Shown in pieces: positions 7,665 through 13,865 of a DNA stretch of 21,461 nt. Numbering within the stretch: the stretch's first letter is position 1; each line of letters starts with the position of its first letter. The stretch lies in assembly GCA_043810355.1 (NCBI GenBank), contig JBDROB010000024.1, forward strand, positions 1 through 21,461, written 5' to 3'. Both the position numbers and the translations under genes were made by a program. Source of the stretch: JAZDHV01 sp043810355 (GTDB taxonomy: Archaea; Nanobdellota; Nanobdellia; Woesearchaeales; JAGVYU01). The notes beneath the pieces were generated by a model. The model did not search any database, was not told the DNA's origin, and saw only the letters and a list, made by a program, of their open reading frames with translations.

Positions 7665-9149
7665 CTAAATTTCTTCAACAAATATAGGGCTATTATTTAA
7701 CTTAATATGATTTGTATTCTTTGTCTCTTTATCTCCTAAATGATTTGTTACAACAACTGTTCCAGATATTTCACCAGGTATAGGACAAGTTCCAGAAATA
7801 CACCAGAGAACATAAACTGGATTTTTCCCTGAAAAAATAAATTTGTATTGGCTCTCATCCAAATTACTAACTGAATCAAATCCATATAACTTGTCAATGA
7901 CTGTTTTAAGGGCATAATAATTATCTGTTTTCTTTCCATTTTCAAAAATACAAGCAGGACATTCAGTAATTCTCCAGAACAGTTTTTCAAATCCTACTTC
8001 AAATCCAATAACATAAAACTTAACTAACTCTGCATCTATTTCACTACCCTGATAACTAAGAGGGCCAAATTCTGTGCTCCACACTGGCTTATTAAATCCA
8101 TATACTGAAAGAAGATTAATTGTATTTCCATATGCTTGTTCTAATCTGTCAGAATTTCCTCTGATAGGAGTATGCAGATCAAAAATGTCAAAACAACCTC
8201 TTATGCAATCAGGATCATTTTTCAATGCTTCAAGAACATCTGAATAATAACTAGCTGATTTTGGCTGATAATCTGGCATTCCTGCTATAATGACTCTACA
8301 ATCAGGGCAGTTGGCTTTAACAATCTTATAAGATCTTTTTAACAACTCTGCATAATCTTGGGCAGATCCAGAATAATATGAACCAGAAACTTCGTTTTCA
8401 ATCTGCCAGTATTTAATATCAGACTTGTGTTTATTAATGGCATCAGATAAAAAATTCTCATATTTTTCCCAATCACAAGGATTAGAATTACAATTGCAAT
8501 CAATACCAACACAATTTGATTTACATGCTGTCCTGCAAGATGCCTGGTCTTTTTTATTCATTGATTTAAGGGTTACCATTAAATCAATATTATTTGTTTT
8601 TGAATAATCCAGTTCTCTGAAAAAATCATAATCATAATTCCCATCCAGATCTGGATCTGTCTTATCCCAGATAATTGTTTCTCTTCCTGCAACTCTCTTG
8701 ATATTAATACCTAAATCAGCAAGTTCAGAATATAATTCTTTATATGAATATCCACTTTCATCAGCCCCCCCATGGGCTCCAAAAGGAGAATCAATATCAA
8801 TAAATCCATTTGAATCATCTTCTCTTTCACAACCACTTCTATCTAGATTCTTATTTATGCATTTATTATTGATGCACAAGCAGTCTTCTGGATTATAGGC
8901 TGCACTGCATACAAAAATCTCAGTGCATGTCCTAGGAAATGTGATTTTGGTCCTGTATTCCTTGTTTATGCACTTCATGGGATGGCATTCATTTGTTGGA
9001 ACACAATCACTGTCAGACTGGCAGGAATATATTTTATCAGGATCAGTTGTGCATCCTATACTGACTATTAATAAAAATATGAGAATTGAGGCAGATAATA
9101 ATAAAAACAATCTTTTGATTTGCATGACTTCTCTCATATTATTAAACAT
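7665..9149 (-). CDS. Lipoprotein glycosidase of clan GH-A (GH39/GH5-like)
   Basis: A 494-residue secreted protein. A hydrophobic leader ends in the lipobox VSIGC (Cys33). A Cys-rich module follows (43-107), then a TIM-barrel glycosidase domain (about 120-420). The Asn-Glu pair in QIENEV (N252-E253) fits the acid/base site and Glu360 in WSTEFG fits the nucleophile, as in clan GH-A retaining enzymes. A C-terminal beta domain ends PIFVEE, as in GH39-type proteins. An unusual Cys-rich insertion sits at 204-225. It probably cleaves an extracellular glycan at the membrane; the substrate is unknown. Start choice is uncertain: Met codons lie at 9149, 9137 and 9125. A TATA element centred near 9152 would start transcription at about 9126 and favour the 9125 Met as leaderless; a second TATA near 9201 would allow 9149. 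The leader and lipobox are the same in each case. Confidence 0.82.
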   Translation of the reverse strand: MFNNMREVMQIKRLFLLLSASILIFLLIVSIGCTTDPDKIYSCQSDSDCVPTNECHPMKCINKEYRTKITFPRTCTEIFVCSAAYNPEDCLCINNKCINKNLDRSGCEREDDSNGFIDIDSPFGAHGGADESGYSYKELYSELADLGINIKRVAGRETIIWDKTDPDLDGNYDYDFFRELDYSKTNNIDLMVTLKSMNKKDQASCRTACKSNCVGIDCNCNSNPCDWEKYENFLSDAINKHKSDIKYWQIENEVSGSYYSGSAQDYAELLKRSYKIVKANCPDCRVIIAGMPDYQPKSASYYSDVLEALKNDPDCIRGCFDIFDLHTPIRGNSDRLEQAYGNTINLLSVYGFNKPVWSTEFGPLSYQGSEIDAELVKFYVIGFEVGFEKLFWRITECPACIFENGKKTDNYYALKTVIDKLYGFDSVSNLDESQYKFIFSGKNPVYVLWCISGTCPIPGEISGTVVVTNHLGDKETKNTNHIKLNNSPIFVEEI

Positions 9150-9206
9150 ATATAAGACTTTCTTTAGGTTTTAATGGTAATTCATGAATATACAAGGATA
9201 TAAAAA

Positions 9207-9257
9207 GAAAAAAAGCCTCATCGACGGTTGTTGGGGGTGGTACGATGAGGCTAGAAT
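9207..9257 (-). terminator. Hairpin plus T-run, copy 1 of a 51-nt unit
   Basis: Read on the minus strand, a perfect 10-bp stem AGCCTCATCG/CGATGAGGCT encloses a 19-nt C-rich loop and is followed by seven T. That is the look of an intrinsic terminator placed after ftsZ. The unit is identical over 51 nt to the one at 9281-9331. It is much richer in G+C than its surroundings. A 24-nt A-rich gap separates the copies. Confidence 0.65.
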
Positions 9258-9280
9258 GTTTAATGATTATGAAAAAAAAA

Positions 9281-9331
9281 GAAAAAAAGCCTCATCGACG
9301 GTTGTTGGGGGTGGTACGATGAGGCTAGAAT
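9281..9331 (-). terminator. Hairpin plus T-run, copy 2 of a 51-nt unit
   Basis: This is the first of the twin hairpins met by transcription leaving ftsZ, about 60 nt past its stop codon. Stem arms are 9289-9297 and 9317-9325, plus one A-T pair; the loop is 9298-9316. The minus strand continues into T7 and then another run of T. An exact duplicate follows 74 nt further on. Alternative readings are a small structured RNA or a mobile palindromic repeat. Confidence 0.65.
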
Positions 9332-9392
9332 ATTTGATAAAAAACATGAATCAAATATAAGCCTAAATAAATGAAAAATCAAATAGGAAAAC

Positions 9393-10466
9393 CTATTTGA
9401 TGATCTCAATACCTAGCTCGTCTCCAAGTTCTTGCGCTTGCGGGCTTGGCCTGCTATAATCAGTCTTGCCAAGTATCCATGGAGAGTTTACACCTGTTAT
9501 AATTGTCATAACAGTGATCTTTCCTTTCATTCCATCACTGACTCTGGCTCCCCAGATCACATTAGCATCATCATCCAGGCTTTCTGTGACTAATTCACCA
9601 ACCCTGTTGATCTCATCCAGTGTCAGGTCTGGTCCGCCATGGACATGGATCAATGCTCCAGTTGCTCCCTTATAACTAATATCTAACAGTGGGTTGCTAA
9701 GAGCTCCATTAACTGCTTCATCAATCCTGTTGTTTGTGTCAGAAGCGCCAACTCCAATGGCAGCTACTCCGCCATTTGTCATTATTGCTTTTACATCTGC
9801 ATAATCTAGATTTACAAGGCTTGGTATTGCAATTGTCTCTACAATCCCTTTTATCATTGTAGATATCAGTTCATTGGCTACTGCAAATGCCTGTTGTATT
9901 GGAAGATTTCCAGCTATATTGACTAATCTATTGTTGTCAATCACAATGACTGTGTCAGAAACCTGCCTTAATTGCTGCAATCCGAATTCAGCCTTGTCAA
10001 CTCTTGCCCTCTCTATCTTGAAAGGCATAGTAACAGTGCCAATAACAATTGCACCAGTATCTTTAGCAACTTGAGCTATGACAGGAGTTCCTCCTGTACC
10101 AGTTCCGCCTCCCATTCCTCCACAGACAAATACCATGTCAGAGCCTTTGATAGAATCCTTGATCTCTTGGAGTGATTCTTGTGCTGCTTCAGCTCCCCTT
10201 TCAGGGTACCCTCCGCATCCAAGTCCTTTTGTCAAGTCTTTTCCAATCAGAAATTTCCGGTCAGCCTCAGTAATATTAAGATGTTGTTGATCTGTATTGC
10301 ATGCAATGATTTCAGCACCTTTGATGCCTTTTTGATAAAGCCAGCTTACCATATTATTACCAGCTCCACCGCATCCAATAACTTTGATATTTGCTTGGCC
10401 AACGCTAATGCCTTCAAACTTCCTAGCTTGTTCATTATTTATTGCACTTTCAACAATAAAGTCCAT
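9393..10466 (-). CDS. ftsZ: Cell-division GTPase FtsZ
   Basis: A 357-residue tubulin-like GTPase that forms the division ring. Visible motifs are the nucleotide-binding GCGGAGNNMV (31-40), NTD (57-59), the tubulin signature GGMGGGTGTGG (116-126), and the T7-loop residues N219, D221 and D224 in NLDYADVKAIM that complete the GTPase site across subunits. The tail ELGIEII resembles the conserved C-terminal peptide of archaeal FtsZ. A longer reading frame from TTG at 10475 exists. I prefer the ATG at 10466 because GAGGGG (10476-10481) sits 9 nt upstream of it and would touch the TTG. A TATA element at 10526-10535 would give a leader of about 40 nt. Whether it is the FtsZ1 or FtsZ2 paralogue is not settled here. 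Twin hairpin terminators follow the gene. Confidence 0.96.
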   Translation of the reverse strand: MDFIVESAINNEQARKFEGISVGQANIKVIGCGGAGNNMVSWLYQKGIKGAEIIACNTDQQHLNITEADRKFLIGKDLTKGLGCGGYPERGAEAAQESLQEIKDSIKGSDMVFVCGGMGGGTGTGGTPVIAQVAKDTGAIVIGTVTMPFKIERARVDKAEFGLQQLRQVSDTVIVIDNNRLVNIAGNLPIQQAFAVANELISTMIKGIVETIAIPSLVNLDYADVKAIMTNGGVAAIGVGASDTNNRIDEAVNGALSNPLLDISYKGATGALIHVHGGPDLTLDEINRVGELVTESLDDDANVIWGARVSDGMKGKITVMTIITGVNSPWILGKTDYSRPSPQAQELGDELGIEIIK

Positions 10467-10525
10467 ATATATCAACCCCTCTTTTTTTTATTTTTTGATA
10501 GCAGTTCAACTAGTAAAAACGAAAA

Positions 10526-10535
10526 GTATAAATAC
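10526..10535 (-). promoter_or_regulatory. TATA box of ftsZ
   Basis: The minus strand reads gtatttatac. Its centre lies about 65 nt upstream of the ftsZ ATG, so transcription would start near 10504 and leave a leader that includes the GAGGGG ribosome-binding site. Confidence 0.5.
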
Positions 10536-10752
10536 TAGTTCATCTTGAAATTCTCTTAGAACAAGTTATTTCATGTACGCCAATGCATGAGTTAACAAAA
10601 ACCAACAATCAAAGTTTAAAAACTACTTTGTTTGAATCAGCCAAGATTCGAAGTAGTGAGTCAAAATTTGTTTTCGCCAAAAAACATATTTTGAAATTCT
10701 TATTTTATATTTCTTGTAATAGGTAGTATATAAATATTTCTCTATTCTAACA

Positions 10753-10770
10753 TATATACTGGAGTATATA
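10753..10770. promoter_or_regulatory. Perfect palindrome upstream of the dphB promoter
   Basis: TATATAC and GTATATA flank a 4-nt centre (tgga). The palindrome ends about 25 nt upstream of the dphB TATA box, a usual place for an archaeal activator or repressor site. It could also arise by chance in AT-rich DNA. Confidence 0.35.
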
Positions 10771-10794
10771 GATTAGGGTATTTTTGAACAATAT

Positions 10795-10805
10795 ATTTAT
10801 AAATA
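10795..10805 (+). promoter_or_regulatory. TATA box giving a leaderless dphB message
   Basis: The string atttataaata is centred about 28 nt upstream of the ATG at 10828. This is the spacing expected when transcription begins at the start codon itself. No Shine-Dalgarno motif precedes the ATG, which agrees with a leaderless message. Confidence 0.65.
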
Positions 10806-10827
10806 AACACCTTCTTTAGTCTATAAA

Positions 10828-11583
10828 ATGACATTATACATGATAGGTATAGGCCTTCACGATCAGAAAGATATATCAATGAATGGCTTAGAAGTAGTGA
10901 AAAAATGTGACTCTATTTATTTAGAGATTTATACTTCAAAATTAAACTGTTCTAAAAGTGATCTAGAAGCATTATATGGCAAAAAAATCATTATTGCAGA
11001 TAGGGAAATGGTTGAAAAACATGCTGATGAAACAATATTAAATCATTCTGAGCAAGGAGAGTGCGCTTTTTTAGTGATTGGAGATGTATTTTCAGCTACA
11101 ACTCATACAGATCTATTTATAAGAGCTCGAAAAAAAGGTGTAAAAGTCAGGATAATTCATAATGCATCTGTATTAACAGCAGTTGGAATAACTGGCTTGG
11201 AATTATACAAATTCGGAAAAACCACATCAATTCCATTTGAAAACAAGGATGTGAAGTCACCAATTGATGTTTTTTCACAAAATCAGAAGAATAATATGCA
11301 TACTTTGTTTTTACTTGATTTAGATCCTAAAAATGACAAATATATGACTGTTTCTGAAGCAGCTATATTTATTATGGAAAAAGGTGTTTCTGGAGAAATG
11401 TTAGCAGTAGGCTGCGCTGGATTAGGAAGCCAGGATCCTGAGATAAAGGCTGGAAAGATATCTGAATTTGCAAGCCAAGACAATAAATCAAAGATAGAAT
11501 TTTCTAAACTTCCTCAATGCCTGATTATTCCTGCAAAAGATCTGCATTTTATTGAGGAAGAAGCTGTTAATATGTGGAAGTGA
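10828..11583 (+). CDS. dphB: Diphthine synthase (diphthamide methyltransferase)
   Basis: A 251-residue SAM-dependent methyltransferase of the tetrapyrrole-methylase fold. In archaea it trimethylates the 3-amino-3-carboxypropyl histidine on elongation factor 2, the second step of diphthamide synthesis. The opening MTLYMIGIGLHDQKDIS, the EIYTSKL segment, the ATTHTDL motif and the HNASVLTAVGITGLELYKFG block are characteristic of the Dph5/DphB family, and the length is normal. In the glycine-rich loop the sequence reads GDVFSATTHTDL where most relatives have GDPMVATTH; the ATTH core is kept. The gene looks leaderless, with a TATA box 28 nt upstream. It ends 5 nt from the convergent stop of the ROK kinase gene. 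No other diphthamide gene is in the window. Confidence 0.95.
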   Translation: MTLYMIGIGLHDQKDISMNGLEVVKKCDSIYLEIYTSKLNCSKSDLEALYGKKIIIADREMVEKHADETILNHSEQGECAFLVIGDVFSATTHTDLFIRARKKGVKVRIIHNASVLTAVGITGLELYKFGKTTSIPFENKDVKSPIDVFSQNQKNNMHTLFLLDLDPKNDKYMTVSEAAIFIMEKGVSGEMLAVGCAGLGSQDPEIKAGKISEFASQDNKSKIEFSKLPQCLIIPAKDLHFIEEEAVNMWK

Positions 11584-11588
11584 GTTTT

Positions 11589-12602
11589 CTATCTTTCAAC
11601 ATTTCCATCTGGATCTAAAACAATAGGTTTTGGTGCATTTTTCCATGGTTTTTCCTTATTCCACCTCTTTTTCCACTTCTCTGGCATAACAAGACTTAAA
11701 GCTGCAATATCTCCAAAATATTTGTCAAGATCAGATGGCTCAAACTTTACTTCTTTAGTCAGGATTGAAAATGCCTTATAAAACTCATCTTTGATAATGG
11801 GGAAGAGAATCTTTTTGTTATTCATGAATACACTGCCCCCTAAAACATAAAGATCATTGTCAACAATAGTTGTCATAGAAGCAAGGCCTCTGGCAAAATT
11901 TCGGGCAGCTCTATCAATTATTTTTTTTGCTTTTGGATCTTTATTATAATTTCTGAACACATCCTTTGTTTCTGTATTTTTGCCATAATCCCTTGCTATT
12001 GATATTCCAGAACAGAGGGATTCCATATCTCCTCTATTTCCACATCTGCATTGAGGGCCTTTTTCAGCAATGTAAATATGCCCAAGATGAGGGGCGTTTC
12101 CATTCTTTCCTGTTATAATTCTGTTATCAACAATAGCTCCTGATCCTATTCCTGTACTCCAAGTTACATAAACAAGATTATTCTCCTCTTTTCTAGTGCT
12201 AAAGGTTTTAACTGCAACTACTGCAGCAACACCATCATTTTGTATTTCCACTCTTTTATATTTTTTTAATAGGCTCTTTTCAATTGGTATATATTTCCAT
12301 TTGTTTGGGATATTGCTATTTTTTAAAAGACCTCCGCAAAGGTTGGGAGCAATATCAACCTTGTATTTTCCTTTTTTTAAAAAAGGACTGGTAGTGCTGA
12401 CTCCAACTGAGGCAATAGAATTCTTTTTTATTCTTATCTGTTCACATGCATATTCAATTAATTTATCAGCTTGTTTTGGTATTGTTTCATTGCTCCCTAT
12501 CAATTTAGTGGGCTGAATTAAATTTATCTTAATACCTACTTTGGAAGCGATTGTAACAGAAATCTTGGTTCCTCCAATATCAACTCCTGCTATGTGTTTC
12601 AT
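11589..12602 (-). CDS. ROK-family sugar kinase, divergent
   Basis: A 337-residue member of the ROK (repressor, ORF, kinase) family without a DNA-binding domain, so a probable sugar kinase. The phosphate-binding motif GVDIGGTKISV (6-16), the catalytic-base pair N122-D123 (EIQNDGVAA) and the STGIGSG loop (149-155) are intact. The metal/sugar region is unusual. The family motif GE(I/L)GH reads PHLGH (171-175), replacing the sugar-binding Glu with His172, and the zinc motif CxCGxxGCxE reads CRCGNRGDME (185-194), replacing the third Cys with Asp192. The substrate may therefore differ from glucose, or metal binding may have changed. The ATG at 12602 lies close behind a TATA element (12629-12640), giving a very short leader. 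It may feed sugars released by the glycosidases in this window into metabolism; that is inference. Confidence 0.87.
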   Translation of the reverse strand: MKHIAGVDIGGTKISVTIASKVGIKINLIQPTKLIGSNETIPKQADKLIEYACEQIRIKKNSIASVGVSTTSPFLKKGKYKVDIAPNLCGGLLKNSNIPNKWKYIPIEKSLLKKYKRVEIQNDGVAAVVAVKTFSTRKEENNLVYVTWSTGIGSGAIVDNRIITGKNGNAPHLGHIYIAEKGPQCRCGNRGDMESLCSGISIARDYGKNTETKDVFRNYNKDPKAKKIIDRAARNFARGLASMTTIVDNDLYVLGGSVFMNNKKILFPIIKDEFYKAFSILTKEVKFEPSDLDKYFGDIAALSLVMPEKWKKRWNKEKPWKNAPKPIVLDPDGNVER

Positions 12603-12687
12603 ATTCTAATATGATTTAATTTTCAGAGTTTTTAAATATTTCTTAAAAGACTATCTTTTTATTAGAATACACAAAATCTATTAGTAA

Positions 12688-12699
12688 GTTTTATAAACA
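12688..12699 (+). promoter_or_regulatory. TATA box of tRNA-Gln(UUG)
   Basis: The string gttttataaaca is centred about 32 nt upstream of the mature 5' end of the tRNA. This allows a leader of a few nucleotides to be removed by RNase P. Confidence 0.55.
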
Positions 12700-12725
12700 A
12701 TATTAGACCTTTTTTATATTATCAG

Positions 12726-12819
12726 AGTCCCGTGGTGTAGCGGTCAAGCATCGTGCCCTTTGGAGGCATATAACTGCTGGGGTTAGGCATGGACGGCGGT
12801 TCGAATCCGCCCGGGACTA
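12726..12819 (+). tRNA. tRNA-Gln (anticodon UUG) with a 21-nt intron
   Basis: Acceptor stem AGTCCCG (12726-12732) pairs fully with CGGGACT (12812-12818), with discriminator A12819 and no encoded CCA. The D stem is GTGT/GCAT, the anticodon stem GTGCC/GGCAT, and the T arm GGCGG-TTCGAAT-CCGCC. Anticodon TTG is at 12760-12762. Extra sequence after position 37 (12764-12784) is an archaeal intron at the canonical 37/38 site. It makes a bulge-helix-bulge: a four-pair CTTT/GGGG helix (three G-U pairs), three-nt bulges GG|A and TT|A, and an inner GGC/GCT helix. Spliced, the tRNA is 73 nt. The A1-U72 pair fits recognition by the archaeal GatDE amidotransferase. Confidence 0.93.
12764..12784 (+). other. 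BHB-type intron in tRNA-Gln(UUG)
   Basis: The 21-nt intron lies between tRNA positions 37 and 38. Both cuts fall after the second base of a three-nt bulge, as the archaeal splicing endonuclease requires. The intron starts with the same six bases (aggcat) as the 3' exon, so the direct repeat alone leaves the boundaries ambiguous; the BHB fold fixes them. Confidence 0.85.
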
Positions 12820-12867
12820 TCTTTTAATTTATTGACAATTACTTTTCTTTCTTTACTTAATTAATAA

Positions 12868-13569
12868 TCATTTTTTCATATAAAACTTTCTTTTGTTTTC
12901 ATCAAATCTTTCAATAGAATATCTCAGCATTGTCCTTGGCATATGCTTATAATGCCTTTTCAGGAACTGCTCTTCAACTTCTTGGTCTTTCTTGCCGATC
13001 TCCCTTAGCATCCATCCAACTGCCTTATGGATTAAGTCATGCTTGTCATCCAAAAGGATTTCAGCAATATCAAGAGAGTCTCTGAAATCATGATCTGTTA
13101 TGAATGCAAAAGTGGCAATTATTGAAATCCTTTTTTCCCATAGATTCCTAGATTTCGCTAATTTGTGTAATATTTCCCTCGGTTTGTCTTTAAGGTATTC
13201 ACCAACAATTTTATGCGATGATAAGTCAACCAGATCCCAATTATTAATATGGTCAGTGTTTCTTAGATAAAATCTGAATATAATTTTTTTTTCTTTTTCA
13301 TCTGCTTTCTTGAATTTATGAACAAGAACCAATAAGGCAATAAGGCGGTGCTCATGTATTTTGCTCTTAAGGAGAGATTGAATATCTATTAAGGAAATAT
13401 CCTTATATTTGTCGGCAATCTTCCTCTGGACAGGGACTTTTAATCCTAAAAATATATCACCTTCACCATATTCGCCTTTGCCAGTCTTGAAAAATCCTTG
13501 AAGCAGATTGGCTTGCTTTGGATTCTCATCTGCCTTTATTTCTCTTAGTAAATCATTTAATTTAGTCAT
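12868..13569 (-). CDS. AlkD-like DNA alkylation repair glycosylase
   Basis: A 233-residue all-helical HEAT-repeat protein of the AlkD/AlkC type, which removes alkylated purines such as 7-methylguanine or 3-methyladenine from DNA. The family opening KTGKGEYGEGD (28-38) is clear. Residues matching the functional set of Bacillus AlkD are in place: W111 and D115 in NNWDLVD, R147 in LWEKR, and W186 in GWMLREIG. I start at the ATG at 13569. A longer frame begins with TTG at 13593, but a TATA box at 13596-13606 would start transcription near 13575, downstream of that TTG. The gene lies on the minus strand between two plus-strand tRNA-Gln genes. Damage-responsive control cannot be judged from sequence. 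Confidence 0.9.
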   Translation of the reverse strand: MTKLNDLLREIKADENPKQANLLQGFFKTGKGEYGEGDIFLGLKVPVQRKIADKYKDISLIDIQSLLKSKIHEHRLIALLVLVHKFKKADEKEKKIIFRFYLRNTDHINNWDLVDLSSHKIVGEYLKDKPREILHKLAKSRNLWEKRISIIATFAFITDHDFRDSLDIAEILLDDKHDLIHKAVGWMLREIGKKDQEVEEQFLKRHYKHMPRTMLRYSIERFDENKRKFYMKK

Positions 13570-13595
13570 TTCAGTCTTGTTTAAATATGTCAATT

Positions 13596-13606
13596 CTTAT
13601 AAATAT
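13596..13606 (-). promoter_or_regulatory. TATA box of the AlkD-like gene
   Basis: The minus strand reads atatttataag, centred about 32 nt upstream of the ATG at 13569. It gives a leader of only a few nucleotides and argues against the upstream TTG start. Confidence 0.55.
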
Positions 13607-13675
13607 TTTTTGTTTACGGCCGGAAAATCATTAAATTAATAAAGTGAAATAGGATTTCTTTTCAAATGTGGCAAC

Positions 13676-13748
13676 AGCCCCATGGTCTAGCGGTCAAGGA
13701 TAGAGGGTTCTGGGCCCTTTGGCCTCGGTTCGAATCCGAGTGGGGCTA
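13676..13748 (+). tRNA. tRNA-Gln (anticodon CUG)
   Basis: An uninterrupted 73-nt cloverleaf. Acceptor AGCCCCA (13676-13682) pairs with TGGGGCT (13741-13747), discriminator A13748, no encoded CCA. The D stem is GTCT/GGAT, the anticodon stem GAGGG/CCCTT with loop TTCTGGG, and the T arm CTCGG-TTCGAAT-CCGAG. Anticodon CTG is at 13710-13712, reading CAG codons. It shares the A1-U72 pair and D-loop with the UUG isoacceptor about 860 nt upstream, but has no intron. Confidence 0.95.
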
Positions 13749-13761
13749 TTTTCTCTTTTTT
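13749..13761 (+). terminator. T-rich terminator after tRNA-Gln(CUG)
   Basis: The tRNA 3' end is followed at once by ttttctctttttt. Runs of T directly after a stable RNA are the usual archaeal transcription stop. Confidence 0.55.
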
Positions 13762-13865
13762 ATTGAAATCTCTCTTTTTTATCGTATTCTTGGTTTAATT
13801 CTATTAATTTTCCTTGAAAAAAAGTAAAACTTATTAAGGATAATTTCTATAATCTAGAATATAGT

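Larger units (their letters stand above)
10476..10827. other. 352-nt gap between divergent ftsZ and dphB, with hairpins and promoters
   Basis: No convincing ORF is present. From left to right it holds the ftsZ ribosome-binding site; the ftsZ TATA box (10526-10535, minus strand) flanked by the inverted 7-mers AACTAGT (10508-10514) and ACTAGTT (10534-10540); an imperfect hairpin at 10622-10657 (ACTACTT/AAGTAGT then GAATC/GATTC); the motif ggtagtatataa (10722-10733) shared with the repeats upstream of the nitroreductase; a perfect palindrome (10753-10770); and the dphB promoter. The central part could hide a small RNA, but I cannot assign one. Confidence 0.5.

Noticed and set aside
9207..9331. 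Two 51-nt repeats as a minimal CRISPR array
   Set aside because: Only two copies, the gap between them is 23 nt of A-rich sequence unlike a spacer, the repeat has a strong hairpin plus T-run, and no cas gene is nearby.
10467..10475. TTG at 10475 as the ftsZ start
   Set aside because: It touches the GAGGGG ribosome-binding motif, while the ATG at 10466 has the right 9-nt spacing.
10179..10538. 119-aa plus-strand frame antisense to ftsZ
   Set aside because: It is a shadow of a strongly conserved gene, with no recognisable domain or ribosome-binding site.
12726..12819. The extra sequence in tRNA-Gln(UUG) as a long class II variable arm
   Set aside because: Gln tRNAs are class I, the extra bases begin with a repeat of the 3' exon, and a proper 3-4-3 bulge-helix-bulge forms at the 37/38 site.
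13570..13593. TTG at 13593 as the alkD start
   Set aside because: The TATA box at 13596-13606 would start transcription downstream of it, and the family N-terminus matches the ATG at 13569.
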